From Bacteriovorax sp. (GTDB lineage Bacteria > Bdellovibrionota > Bacteriovoracia > Bacteriovoracales > Bacteriovoracaceae): 64,000 bases of DNA. Of the stretch, positions 20,308-27,756 are shown one piece after another. The stretch spans positions 20,431-84,430 of the forward strand of contig JAQTTZ010000007.1 of the NCBI GenBank assembly GCA_028710485.1. The letters run 5' to 3'. Every line of letters begins with the position of its first letter. Positions within the stretch are counted from its first letter, which is position 1. The notes under the pieces are model-generated. The model ran no database searches. It was given only the letters and a program-made list of their open reading frames with translations, and had not been told where the DNA came from. A program made the position numbers and the translations under genes.

Positions 20308-21054
20308 ATGATTCACGGATTGAGCCATTTTCAAAATCAATTTACCAAATTTTCAGATTACTTCGTATTAGTTGGTGGGGTCGCCACTTATTTACAATTA
20401 GAAGATGCTGGAGCCCCTCGTGTTAGGGCCACAAAGGATTTAGACATCGTTTTAATGCTAAAGCCATCGAATGATTTTCTAGACGAATTAAAAAAATATA
20501 TTCTGGAAGGAGGATACGAAATTCAAAAAAATGATAAAGGCAGTCCGAGTTTTTATCGTTTTCAGAAGCCAAAAAATGAAGAATTCCCTTTAATTATTGA
20601 GCTTTTTGCGACAGCTCCTAATGAATTTAAACTTTTTGATGACCAGCATATTGTTCCTATTACAAATCCGGAAGAAGTGGAGTCGTTATCTGCAATCCTT
20701 TTAGACGATGAATATTTCTCATTAATTACATCACACCTAGTTGCGAGTGGAGGAATTAATCTTATAAACGAGGGAGCATTGATTCCTTTTAAAGCAAAGG
20801 CATATTTAGAAATTAAGGCGAGAGAGGAAGATTCTAGACATTGGAAAAAGCACAGGGGAGATATTATTAATCTTGCAGTGACTTTTTTTACAGAAAATTC
20901 AAATGTAAAACTTAGTGGAAAGGTTAAGGCTCACTTCGAAGAATTTATGATTCAGCTTAAAGCTGAAATCAATGATGAAGTAGTGAAAGGAGCTTGTAGT
21001 CAAAAGATAGATAGCAATACTGTGATTTTCCTGTTGGAGAAGACTTTTCTTTAA
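20308..21054 (+). CDS. Nucleotidyltransferase, AbiEii-like toxin candidate
   Basis: The 248-residue product has the nucleotidyltransferase-fold signature: LVGGVATYLQL near 22-32, then ATKDLDIVL with the DxD metal ligands near 44-52, and a later acidic strand LIIELFA. The C-terminal KAYLEIKAREEDSRHWKKHR and DIINLA pattern is common in AbiEii/AbiGii-type toxins. AbiEii proteins transfer nucleotides to cellular targets such as tRNA and block growth, often during phage infection. Coupled to the upstream winged-helix gene. It could also be a non-toxic antibiotic-type nucleotidyltransferase, but the partner gene argues for toxin-antitoxin. Confidence 0.68.
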   Translation: MIHGLSHFQNQFTKFSDYFVLVGGVATYLQLEDAGAPRVRATKDLDIVLMLKPSNDFLDELKKYILEGGYEIQKNDKGSPSFYRFQKPKNEEFPLIIELFATAPNEFKLFDDQHIVPITNPEEVESLSAILLDDEYFSLITSHLVASGGINLINEGALIPFKAKAYLEIKAREEDSRHWKKHRGDIINLAVTFFTENSNVKLSGKVKAHFEEFMIQLKAEINDEVVKGACSQKIDSNTVIFLLEKTFL

Positions 21055-21105
21055 TTAGGATGAAGCCATGGAAAGGAATGAGGAACTCGCTGTGGGAAGA
21101 ATAAA

Positions 21106-21393
21106 ATGAGTAAATTGAGAGAAATATTGAGAGAAATAATGAAGAATGCAAAAAAGGCAGTTTCAGAATTTGCAGAAGGTAAAAGAATAAAGTTTTTCCC
21201 TATGAAGCATAAGGGATACATTATTGAGTTTACAGAAAGAGATATTTTTTACAAAGAACAATTCAAAAATATTTTCGGACTTGGATATGCACGAATATCA
21301 TCTCAACATTCACCAACAAACTCCGCTGTACTTTCATTCAAACTAAAAGCTGGATTTGTTATTGTCGGACAAGAAACTCATGAGTGCTGGTAA
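21106..21393 (+). pseudogene. GNAT acetyltransferase fragment
   Basis: A 95-codon ORF whose end, SQHSPTNSAVLSFKLKAGF followed by VIVGQE, is the C-terminal coenzyme-A/beta-bulge part of GNAT acetyltransferases. The normal N-terminal core (beta strands and the acetyl-CoA loop) is missing. The first part is a basic helix of other character. It stops soon after the GNAT motif. Likely a remnant or a fusion after deletion. A 13-codon ORF ending in ATGA overlap precedes it. It follows the AbiE-like pair in the accessory pocket. Confidence 0.5.
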
Positions 21394-21442
21394 AGATTTT
21401 TATCTTAAGCAAGTAGACTAGATAATCATAGACCCCTCACTT

Positions 21443-21475
21443 CCGTACATAGAGTGTATCTTGTTCTATGTACGG
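21443..21475. repeat. 11-bp perfect inverted repeat
   Basis: CCGTACATAGA and TCTATGTACGG are separated by 11 nt. The repeat lies in a 187-bp gap between the GNAT fragment and a convergent gene. A broken T-run follows on the plus strand, so termination is possible but weak. Confidence 0.7.
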
Positions 21476-21580
21476 ATTTAAGGTTTGTTTTTCAATTGGC
21501 CCAACATCTCCAAGTGCAAAATTACAGGTCGCAACCAGCTCATCAGGTGCTGTCGCTGGTAAAAATTATTTTAGAAATAC

Positions 21581-21988
21581 TTATTTTCCACCTAGTGGAT
21601 TTCTTTTTAAATTGAAGTTCGCTCTATCTACCGTTCCAGAAAAAGAAATTGTAAGCATTAAAACGTAGTTTTTTTCTTTATGCAGATACGAATTAGCAGG
21701 ACTTGCTGAATAGTGGTCGTTCTCAAAATTTAATTGGACTGGGTATTGCTTGCCGTTGACTTGAGCAATAGCAGAAAGGGAGAGTTTTTTATCAGTAATA
21801 TTTTTGTGATCGTGCCCGGTGATATAAATACTTGTCCGCTCCTGATCATTAACGACTTCCAAAAAGGCATTGTTGGTTTTTTTGACAATCCCACCATGCA
21901 AGGCCTTAAATTCAGCTGTCTCGTCAAGGGCCAGCAATTGACTAGAGATGAGTGCCATCGAGCATACAGCGAACAAATACTTTTTCAT
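21581..21988 (-). CDS. Exported hypothetical protein
   Basis: A 135-residue protein with signal peptide MKKYLFAVCSMALISSQLLA. The chosen ATG has GGAG 7 bp upstream; a longer frame adds six residues. The mature part, ALHGGIVKKTNNAFLEVVND followed by SIYITGHD, resembles small periplasmic proteins found with metal-efflux or cytochrome genes, but no firm family is claimed. Last gene of a leftward cluster behind the Spy-like lipoprotein (27 bp). Confidence 0.65.
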   Translation of the reverse strand: MKKYLFAVCSMALISSQLLALDETAEFKALHGGIVKKTNNAFLEVVNDQERTSIYITGHDHKNITDKKLSLSAIAQVNGKQYPVQLNFENDHYSASPANSYLHKEKNYVLMLTISFSGTVDRANFNLKRNPLGGK

Positions 21989-22015
21989 TTTCTTACTCCA
22001 CAAATATTATTCTGA

Positions 22016-22504
22016 CTAAAACTCTTGAAGATGATTGTGCAATAAAGATTGGTAAAACTCTCTGCCCTGAATATTCTTTCTTGGCTCGATAATCTTGCGA
22101 GCATCAGCGATGGCATTGAATCCGTTTTCCATTCTTTTCTTTTCAAGTTTAGAAATTTTCTTTTTAAGAATCGCAAACTCGCGCTCGTTCATTTTTGGTT
22201 CTAGTACTGTTTGGATAAGAACGATTTTGGTCTTTTCGATTTCTTCTTTAAGAGCATCACTCAGGGCATGAGTTTTTTCTTGGAGTTCGAGAAGTTTTTT
22301 CTTTTGAGAATCAGTCAGTTTGTCTGACTTCATAATAAACTCGCGCGCTGTAACGGCCGTGGACTCAGATGGATTGATTGTAACTTCTTTAATTTCTTTC
22401 TCTACTTTTTGCTCAGCGACTTGGTGTTGGGCACAGCTTGAAAGAGAAGCAACAAGAGAAGTAATAAAAAATACCATTACCAGTAATGTTAGATTTCTTT
22501 TCAT
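22016..22504 (-). CDS. Lipoprotein with Spy/CpxP-like helical domain
   Basis: The 162-residue product has a lipobox LSSC at residues 21-24 and then a long, highly charged helical region (LTDSQKKKLLELQEKTHALS and following) resembling the LTxxQ-type periplasmic helical proteins (Spy, CpxP, heavy-metal sensor family). Such proteins bind unfolded proteins or metals in the periplasm. AAGGTG precedes the ATG. A TGATTTAAATCA palindrome lies 57 bp upstream. Family membership is tentative. Confidence 0.6.
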   Translation of the reverse strand: MKRNLTLLVMVFFITSLVASLSSCAQHQVAEQKVEKEIKEVTINPSESTAVTAREFIMKSDKLTDSQKKKLLELQEKTHALSDALKEEIEKTKIVLIQTVLEPKMNEREFAILKKKISKLEKKRMENGFNAIADARKIIEPRKNIQGREFYQSLLHNHLQEF

Positions 22505-22560
22505 AATTTCACCTTTTGAAGATTTTCAATAAGTGTAATCGAAGAAACCAGAAAAAACAG

Positions 22561-22572
22561 TGATTTAAATCA
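22561..22572 (-). promoter_or_regulatory. FNR/DNR-like palindrome
   Basis: TGATTTAAATCA is a perfect 12-bp palindrome with the TGAT-N4-ATCA core of FNR-family sites; the outermost bases (G and G) differ from the TTGAT-N4-ATCAA consensus. It lies between the LuxR-type gene and the lipoprotein gene, close to cytochrome genes, which would suit oxygen or NO control. Confidence 0.4.
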
Positions 22573-22579
22573 GCAATGC

Positions 22580-23125
22580 TTAATTTTTTCTTGGCAAAAG
22601 AAGATCTTCCAGAAAAAAAGCAGAGAGCTGAGCGCGCCCTTCTAGATTGGCCTTCATATAGACTTGACCAGCTTGCTGGCGGACGGTTTTTTCTGATGTG
22701 TCTCTGATGTTGGCAATTTCTTTATGACTTAGCCCCTTAAGAAGTAATAAGGCCACGTCTCTTTCAGAGTGAGTGAGATTCCAAGTTGCAAATTGCTTGT
22801 CAATTAAAACTCCCATCCCTTCAAGTAGGCGACGGGATTCTTCGCGATATTTTTGATTATCCAACCGAAGCAAAAGTGACTCTTTTTGGGTTGCTTGTAA
22901 TTCCTTAGAAGTCTTAAAATTTTTTTTATAAAGGTTGTAAATAGTTCTAGCTAAAAATAAAAATGAAATAAGAACAATTAATCCTTCTGAGAAAATATGG
23001 GCATAACTTGCACCTGTTTTGGAATCACCGTAAATATCCCATGCCGTAAGTGTTCCGACGATAGCGGTAAATAGTCCAACAATCAATTGCTCGTTAAAAC
23101 CTGTCTTTAATTGTTCTTCGCTCAT
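22580..23125 (-). CDS. Membrane-anchored LuxR-type transcription regulator
   Basis: A 181-residue protein: two hydrophobic helices in the first 70 residues, a coiled-coil linker, then a LuxR/GerE helix-turn-helix at about 115-170 (LTHSERDVALLLLKGLSHKE, then IANIRDTSEKTVRQQA). GAGGA precedes the ATG. Membrane attachment of a LuxR-type DNA-binding domain is unusual and implies signalling from the membrane. It follows the cytochrome genes in the same direction and may regulate them. Confidence 0.82.
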   Translation of the reverse strand: MSEEQLKTGFNEQLIVGLFTAIVGTLTAWDIYGDSKTGASYAHIFSEGLIVLISFLFLARTIYNLYKKNFKTSKELQATQKESLLLRLDNQKYREESRRLLEGMGVLIDKQFATWNLTHSERDVALLLLKGLSHKEIANIRDTSEKTVRQQAGQVYMKANLEGRAQLSAFFLEDLLLPRKN

Positions 23126-23146
23126 TATGGTCCTCTAAGTTTTCTG

Positions 23147-23755
23147 CTATTTTATTTTAGCTGAAGACTCTTTGGGAATGCGAACATTATCTTCAGAGAA
23201 ATCACCTTTTTCTGCACCTGAATGGCATGCAAGACAGTTGGCAGGACTTCCAATTGCTTTTCTTTTATAGACGCTTGGACTAATTTCATCATGTTTACTT
23301 TTAAAATAGCTTGTTTCACTGATTCTGAGAATCTCTTCATTACGTCCAATGCCCGAAAGAATTTTGTCTCCTCGTCGGGTGTGGACACGATCGGAACTAT
23401 TTTGTACAAGAAAATCAGTAATCTCTTTTTGAGTTGCTGGATCTAATTCTGCATTTTCACCAAAGTGTTTATTGAGAGTGGACATCATTTTTGTCCATGA
23501 TCTTGCGGGAAGAAGACCTGGATGGTAGAGCATATGACAGCTCGAACATTCTGCTTTCCATTTTACATTTGTGACAGCGGGAAAGTCGGAGCGATTGTTA
23601 ATTTTATAGACTTCTCCCTTTCTATCTTTTCCCTCTTTTCTTTCATGATGTTTTTCATCATCGTCATCATCGCCCCATAAAATATTTAGACTTGAAAGCG
23701 TGATGAGTAGGGCAAAAATAATAAAGGGCCATTTTAATTTTTTAGATGTGTTCAT
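23147..23755 (-). CDS. Diheme cytochrome c (DHC family)
   Basis: The 202-residue product has an N-terminal membrane/signal helix, an Asp/His/Lys-rich stretch (DDDDDEKHHERK), and two heme sites, CSSCH near residue 71 and CLACH near 178. MLYHPGLLPARSWTKMM after the first site is typical of the DHC family. In other bacteria DHC is encoded with SHP and a cytochrome b561, exactly as here, and reduces SHP. Periplasmic. A good GGAG site precedes the ATG. Confidence 0.88.
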   Translation of the reverse strand: MNTSKKLKWPFIIFALLITLSSLNILWGDDDDDEKHHERKEGKDRKGEVYKINNRSDFPAVTNVKWKAECSSCHMLYHPGLLPARSWTKMMSTLNKHFGENAELDPATQKEITDFLVQNSSDRVHTRRGDKILSGIGRNEEILRISETSYFKSKHDEISPSVYKRKAIGSPANCLACHSGAEKGDFSEDNVRIPKESSAKIK

Positions 23756-23765
23756 TCAAATCTCC

Positions 23766-24185
23766 TTATTTAATAGACATCATGTATTTGACAAAATTGC
23801 CTTTTTCTTGTGCCGTGCAGGCCCTATCAAGAACATCATTGCAATTTCTCTTAAACCATTTTTGAACTTTTACCATATCGGTAAACCTCTCAGCATTTAC
23901 AGCGGGGGCCATTGGTTCGATAACTTTATTTGCTCTTGTCATTCCAGTCTTTTTTGGATCTGGGGAGTGGCAAGTCATGCAACTTACTTTTTCTCCACTG
24001 CTATTAATTCTCTCGCTTCTAAAAAATTTTTCACCAGCAGTAATATTAAACTGAACAAATTTTGCATCAGCACTGCGTGCTTCTTTTTCTAATCCTTTGA
24101 GGATGGCCTCATTTGCTAAGGCCCAAGGTCCTAAAAAGAAACTGGTAAGGGTCAGACTGATTAGAGCAAACTTATTTTTTTTCAT
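23766..24185 (-). CDS. SHP-type cytochrome c (DUF1924)
   Basis: The 139-residue product has a signal peptide (NKFALISLTLTSFFLGPWALA) and one heme motif, CMTCH. The later WFKRNCNDVLDRACTAQEKG block is diagnostic of the sphaeroides-heme-protein family, in which an Asn is the labile axial ligand that allows O2 or NO binding; here the Asn of RNC is the candidate. ATG at 24185 lies 4 bp after the cytochrome b stop and is preferred; the longer frame (Met-Lys-rich) reads through a 15-bp repeat that codes for the cytochrome b tail. Electron partner is expected to be the adjacent DHC. Confidence 0.87.
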   Translation of the reverse strand: MKKNKFALISLTLTSFFLGPWALANEAILKGLEKEARSADAKFVQFNITAGEKFFRSERINSSGEKVSCMTCHSPDPKKTGMTRANKVIEPMAPAVNAERFTDMVKVQKWFKRNCNDVLDRACTAQEKGNFVKYMMSIK

Positions 24186-24189
24186 CTTC

Positions 24190-24846
24190 TTATTTTTCAT
24201 CTTCATATTTTTCATCTTCATATTTTTCATCTTCATTTTTCACCTCATTATTTTTTCGATATTGAAAGCCACTAAACATACTTTGAACAATCGGGATTTG
24301 ATCTTTATTTTCGTGCCAAAAAAGTGCAAATAGATGAGAAAAAATAAATAGAATAACAAAATAGGAGAGAGATTCATGCAACTCTGATAAGTCTTTTCTA
24401 TACGTTAGTTGATCATAAAAAGACGAGGCCAATGGCCCTAAGTTGTGCTCAATGGCCGAAAGAATAATTCCAGTGACTGATAAGAAGCTTAGAATGAAGT
24501 AAAATAGCAAATAACTAAGAGATGCCATGGGGTGATGGCCCCAATTCCATTTGAAGTGAATTCTTCTTGCTTTGAAGGCCCCTTTCCATTCTTGCCATTT
24601 CCACATTTCATGCCAGCGGGCGTATTTTGGCCCTATTAATCCCCAAAAAATTCTTAATATTAAAAAAAAGGTTAAGGCAAAACCAGAGTAGACATGTACA
24701 ACCCAAAAAGATTTACGCAGAAGTCCTTCTTCATAATAAAATTCAGCGATATAGGCGCTTAAGATTAAAATTAGACAAAAAAAAGCAATACCAAAATGGC
24801 TTAGGCGCAAAAGTGGATCGTAAATTTTTTTTCTTTCTACTTTCAT
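24190..24846 (-). CDS. Cytochrome b561-type membrane protein
   Basis: A 218-residue protein with four membrane helices and His residues placed for two b hemes (LSHFG, VVHVYSG, LHESLS, FSHLFA). It would pass electrons from quinol to the periplasmic DHC/SHP pair. The C-terminus is a repeated KYEDE tail encoded by a 15-bp tandem repeat. First gene of the leftward cytochrome cluster. The upstream region holds two short inverted repeats (24848-24872 and 24883-24894). Confidence 0.88.
   Translation of the reverse strand: MKVERKKIYDPLLRLSHFGIAFFCLILILSAYIAEFYYEEGLLRKSFWVVHVYSGFALTFFLILRIFWGLIGPKYARWHEMWKWQEWKGAFKARRIHFKWNWGHHPMASLSYLLFYFILSFLSVTGIILSAIEHNLGPLASSFYDQLTYRKDLSELHESLSYFVILFIFSHLFALFWHENKDQIPIVQSMFSGFQYRKNNEVKNEDEKYEDEKYEDEK
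24192..24236. repeat. 15-bp coding tandem repeat
   Basis: Three near-identical copies of TATTTTTCATCTTCA at the 3' end of the cytochrome b gene, read as KYEDE units. Frame is kept by the unit length. Confidence 0.85.
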
Positions 24847-24938
24847 AGCTCCAACTTAACAAAGCTTGGAGCTAAAGCCATTGGGCAAATGCCCTTTAAA
24901 AGGAAGATAGGTTAAATGTTAGATAAGTATTAGATGAC

Positions 24939-25292
24939 CTAGCTCAGGGTATTGGTCCAGGGGCCCGCGTTCATAATATTTTTAAAACCATTTTTCTTGA
25001 GTATCCCAACCGCCATGCCACTGCGAGTTCCTGAAGCGCAACAAAGAATAATGGTTTTTGTTTTATCTAATTTAAGGGACTCTTTGTTTAATTCGTCTAA
25101 AGGAATATTAATACTTTGAGGATTATGACCCTGTGTATATTCACCTTTAGAACGGACATCAATTAAGAGCGCGCCTGTTTTCAAAAGTTCTGGCAATTTA
25201 TTTTTTACAACTTTAAAGCGATAAAAACGGTAACCAAAAAATATAATAATAATGATAGGTAAAATATATGATTGATAATTTTCTAAATTCAT
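24939..25292 (-). CDS. Membrane-anchored rhodanese-like protein
   Basis: A 117-residue protein with an N-terminal membrane helix (SYILPIIIIIFFGYRFY) and a rhodanese domain: LIDVRSKGEYTQGH, then the active-site loop CCASGTRSG with catalytic Cys. Rhodaneses carry sulfane sulfur as a persulfide. ATG 25292 is preferred because AGGAC precedes it; an in-frame ATG 12 bp upstream overlaps that site. Divergent from the TlpA-like gene and 92 bp upstream of the cytochrome cluster. Confidence 0.87.
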   Translation of the reverse strand: MNLENYQSYILPIIIIIFFGYRFYRFKVVKNKLPELLKTGALLIDVRSKGEYTQGHNPQSINIPLDELNKESLKLDKTKTIILCCASGTRSGMAVGILKKNGFKNIMNAGPWTNTLS

Positions 25293-25336
25293 TTGAGTCC
25301 TCATAGTTTTATTGTGACAATCTATTCTTATAATAA

Positions 25337-25879
25337 ATGAAAGAGGTCGTCTTGGGAAAATTGGGAAAATTGGGAAAATTGGGAAAATGGATTAAAAAAA
25401 GAAAGACGAGTGATTGGCTTTTTATTTTAATTGTTTTGTTTACTCTTCTTATGAGAGGTCCATCTTTATTAGAGCAATTTAGGCAACAAGGACAGGTGCT
25501 CACTCCGATCGTCATAGATGAAAAATTATTTCCTCCTGCTGGAGAAAAGTCAGTCCTGGTTTTTTGGGCATCGTGGTGTGGCCCTTGTACAATCGAGCTC
25601 AATCGTATTCAGAGCGCTATCGAGAAAAAAGAAATTTCACTAACTCATATTTATGCAGTCAATCTTGGCGAATCCCGAGATGTTGTCAATAAGGCGACAA
25701 TAGATCGAAAGTTCAAACTTCCAGTCATTCTTGATGATAGAGGAGAACTCGCCAATCTTCTCAATGTTAAAGTAACCCCAACCATCGTCTTTGTTGATGA
25801 AGAAGGAAAGATTAACTGGATTAGTTCAGGTCTAAGTCCTTCTCTTATCTATAGAATAAAATATTTTTTAAAAAATTGA
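25337..25879 (+). CDS. TlpA-like membrane-anchored thioredoxin
   Basis: A 180-residue protein with a repeated basic N-terminus (GKLGKLGKLGK), one membrane helix, and a periplasmic thioredoxin fold with WCGPC near residue 81 and a cis-Pro region VTPTIVF. Likely reduces disulfides in the periplasm, for example on cytochromes or metal proteins. The start is uncertain: a TATAAT lies only 3 bp before ATG 25337, and TTG 25352 has AAGAGG upstream. Position next to the rhodanese suggests sulfur or redox chemistry. Confidence 0.85.
   Translation: MKEVVLGKLGKLGKLGKWIKKRKTSDWLFILIVLFTLLMRGPSLLEQFRQQGQVLTPIVIDEKLFPPAGEKSVLVFWASWCGPCTIELNRIQSAIEKKEISLTHIYAVNLGESRDVVNKATIDRKFKLPVILDDRGELANLLNVKVTPTIVFVDEEGKINWISSGLSPSLIYRIKYFLKN
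25352..25387. repeat. 9-bp tandem repeat (TTGGGAAAA)x4
   Basis: Four exact copies at the 5' end of the TlpA-like gene, coding for Leu-Gly-Lys units. It overlaps a possible start codon, so copy number might affect initiation as well as length. Confidence 0.9.
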
Positions 25880-26035
25880 AAAACGATGCTCCTGTTCATC
25901 CAGATTTCATATATTTACTTTACCTATTTTATTTAGAACTTCAATTCAAGTATAATTTATATTGTGTTTGTGTGTTAATTGGTTTATATATATATGAACT
26001 AGTAAACAGATGAATTGAGCTGGAGTCTCTATAAT

Positions 26036-26443
26036 ATGTCAAAAGAAACCAGAAAAGACATGACCCTCTATGAAATGCAAGCTGATATTTGCCATGCACT
26101 TTCCCATCCTGTGAGATTGTATATCCTGGATCTACTTGCGACTGGAGAAATGTCCAGCTCCCAGCTTCTAAATGCTTTGGAAATACCTAAGGCCAATTTA
26201 TCTCAACACCTATCCGTTTTAAAAGAGGCCGGTATTTTAAAAAGTCATAAAGTTGGATCTTTTCAAATGCTCTCTCTTGCCATTCCTAAGATAAAAGATG
26301 CTTGCCAGTTGGTTCGAGGTATTTTGTCTGATCGCTTAAAAGACGAACAAAAAAATATGACTGAACTTAAGAAAAAACTAGATGTGCAAGTTAAACAGAC
26401 CAAAAAAATAACAAAGAAAATAACAAAAAAGGCCGTAAAATGA
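26036..26443 (+). CDS. ArsR-family transcription regulator
   Basis: A 135-residue winged-helix protein: HALSHPVRLYILDLL near 22-36, recognition region ALEIPKANLSQHLSVLKEAG, and wing KSHKVGSFQMLSLA. The C-terminal tail is Lys-rich. No CxC metal site is visible in the recognition helix, so it is unlikely to be a classical ArsR/CadC metal sensor; related sulfur-sensing members use two separate Cys, and Cys residues are present near 20 and 89. GGAG precedes the ATG. The ATG of the TolC gene overlaps its stop (ATGA). A run of TA repeats at 25985-25996 upstream may be the operator. Confidence 0.85.
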   Translation: MSKETRKDMTLYEMQADICHALSHPVRLYILDLLATGEMSSSQLLNALEIPKANLSQHLSVLKEAGILKSHKVGSFQMLSLAIPKIKDACQLVRGILSDRLKDEQKNMTELKKKLDVQVKQTKKITKKITKKAVK

Positions 26444-27756
26444 AAAAGTTAAATTTTCTCTTTTGGGTTTTAATGAGTGCAAATTCTTTTTCAAAAGAAA
26501 AAGAATTAGATGAACTCATTAAAGCAACAAACGCAAATTCACTTGCGCAAAAAGCGGCCAATGAAAGTGTGAGTGCCGCCGTCTTAGTCCAAGAAAGAAG
26601 CTCGAAGCATTGGTTGCCAAAGGTCTATTTAAACGGACAATCATTCCTGAGTAATGATCCAGGTACGGCACTTTTTGGAAAACTATCCCAACGAGAGATT
26701 CAAAATTCCGACTTCATGGCCGATTCTCTAAATCACCCTGCAACTTCTCTTTATAACAAAGCGGTTATAGGAGTTAATCTTCCTTTATACGAAGGAGGAG
26801 AAAAAATTGCCGTGAATAAAGCGATGACATTTTTGAGTGAAGCTAAAACCAGTGAAGCTCGTGCTGTTGGCAATGAATTTTACACTGAAGTCGTGAAGAA
26901 CTATTTAATTGGTAAAAATCTTTCCTTTGAAAAATCCGATCTTATTAAGATGAAAGCAACGATTGATTCTATTTTATCTCGTTACCAGATCGGAAATAAA
27001 AGCAACCAATTAGGATACTCAGGACTCTTGGGACTTAAGAGCTTAAAAAATAAAATTGCAGGCCTACTAGACGAGAACACTGCTAAAAATTCGGCCACAG
27101 AAAAAGCTTTAACTGAACTTTCAGGATCACAAGTGAACTTTAAATTTTCTGGTGACTCATCTCTTAGCTCACTTATAAAAGAATATTTAAGTTATTCAGA
27201 AAATCATTATGTTCCTTCTCATAAAGTTCAATCTTATTTTCAAAATGCCAAGAGTGCCATGGAAGTCATTGATGCGGAAAAATCCCGAAATCTTCCTCGC
27301 ATTGGTCTTTTTGGTGAAGGTTATGCTTTCAACGGAGACCGCGCTACTGGCACAGGTTACACCACCGGCATTTATTTAAATTGGAATATCTTTTCCGGCA
27401 ATGATTATGGTGCCAGTAGTGAAGCGATTCACAAATCAAAGGCCGCTCAGTATTTTGCCCAAGCAACGGAGCAAAAAGAGCGTGTTGAATATGAGGGATT
27501 AAAAGATGCTCTCGATGCCATCAACCACTCGCTACTCCTGCTAAATGAAAGTGAAAATTATCTTGAGGAACAAACAAAAATTTCTCACAACCTGTTTAAG
27601 AATGGTCTTATCAATGCCCTCCAATATGTTGAAGTTCTCTCTCGACGTGTAGATTTGATAAAATCAAAAAGTCTGGCCGAAGCTGAACTAATTGAGATGC
27701 ATTCTCAATTAGCTAAAAATTCAAATGATACTTCTTCACAAGGAGCAACTCTGTGA
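26440..27756 (+). CDS. TolC-family outer membrane efflux protein
   Basis: Outer membrane channel of a tripartite exporter. The 438-residue product has a signal peptide, long helical repeats rich in Ala, Glu, Lys and Asn, and the two-fold TolC pattern (for example YNKAVIGVNLPLYEGGEKIA and GIYLNWNIFSGNDYGASSEA). It overlaps the ArsR gene upstream and the RND gene downstream by four bases each, so the three are one translation-coupled unit. Confidence 0.85.
   Translation: MKKLNFLFWVLMSANSFSKEKELDELIKATNANSLAQKAANESVSAAVLVQERSSKHWLPKVYLNGQSFLSNDPGTALFGKLSQREIQNSDFMADSLNHPATSLYNKAVIGVNLPLYEGGEKIAVNKAMTFLSEAKTSEARAVGNEFYTEVVKNYLIGKNLSFEKSDLIKMKATIDSILSRYQIGNKSNQLGYSGLLGLKSLKNKIAGLLDENTAKNSATEKALTELSGSQVNFKFSGDSSLSSLIKEYLSYSENHYVPSHKVQSYFQNAKSAMEVIDAEKSRNLPRIGLFGEGYAFNGDRATGTGYTTGIYLNWNIFSGNDYGASSEAIHKSKAAQYFAQATEQKERVEYEGLKDALDAINHSLLLLNESENYLEEQTKISHNLFKNGLINALQYVEVLSRRVDLIKSKSLAEAELIEMHSQLAKNSNDTSSQGATL

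Noticed and set aside
21468..21668. 66-codon plus-strand ORF
   Set aside because: It overlaps the antisense exported-protein gene, which has a signal peptide and ribosome binding site, and begins inside an inverted repeat.
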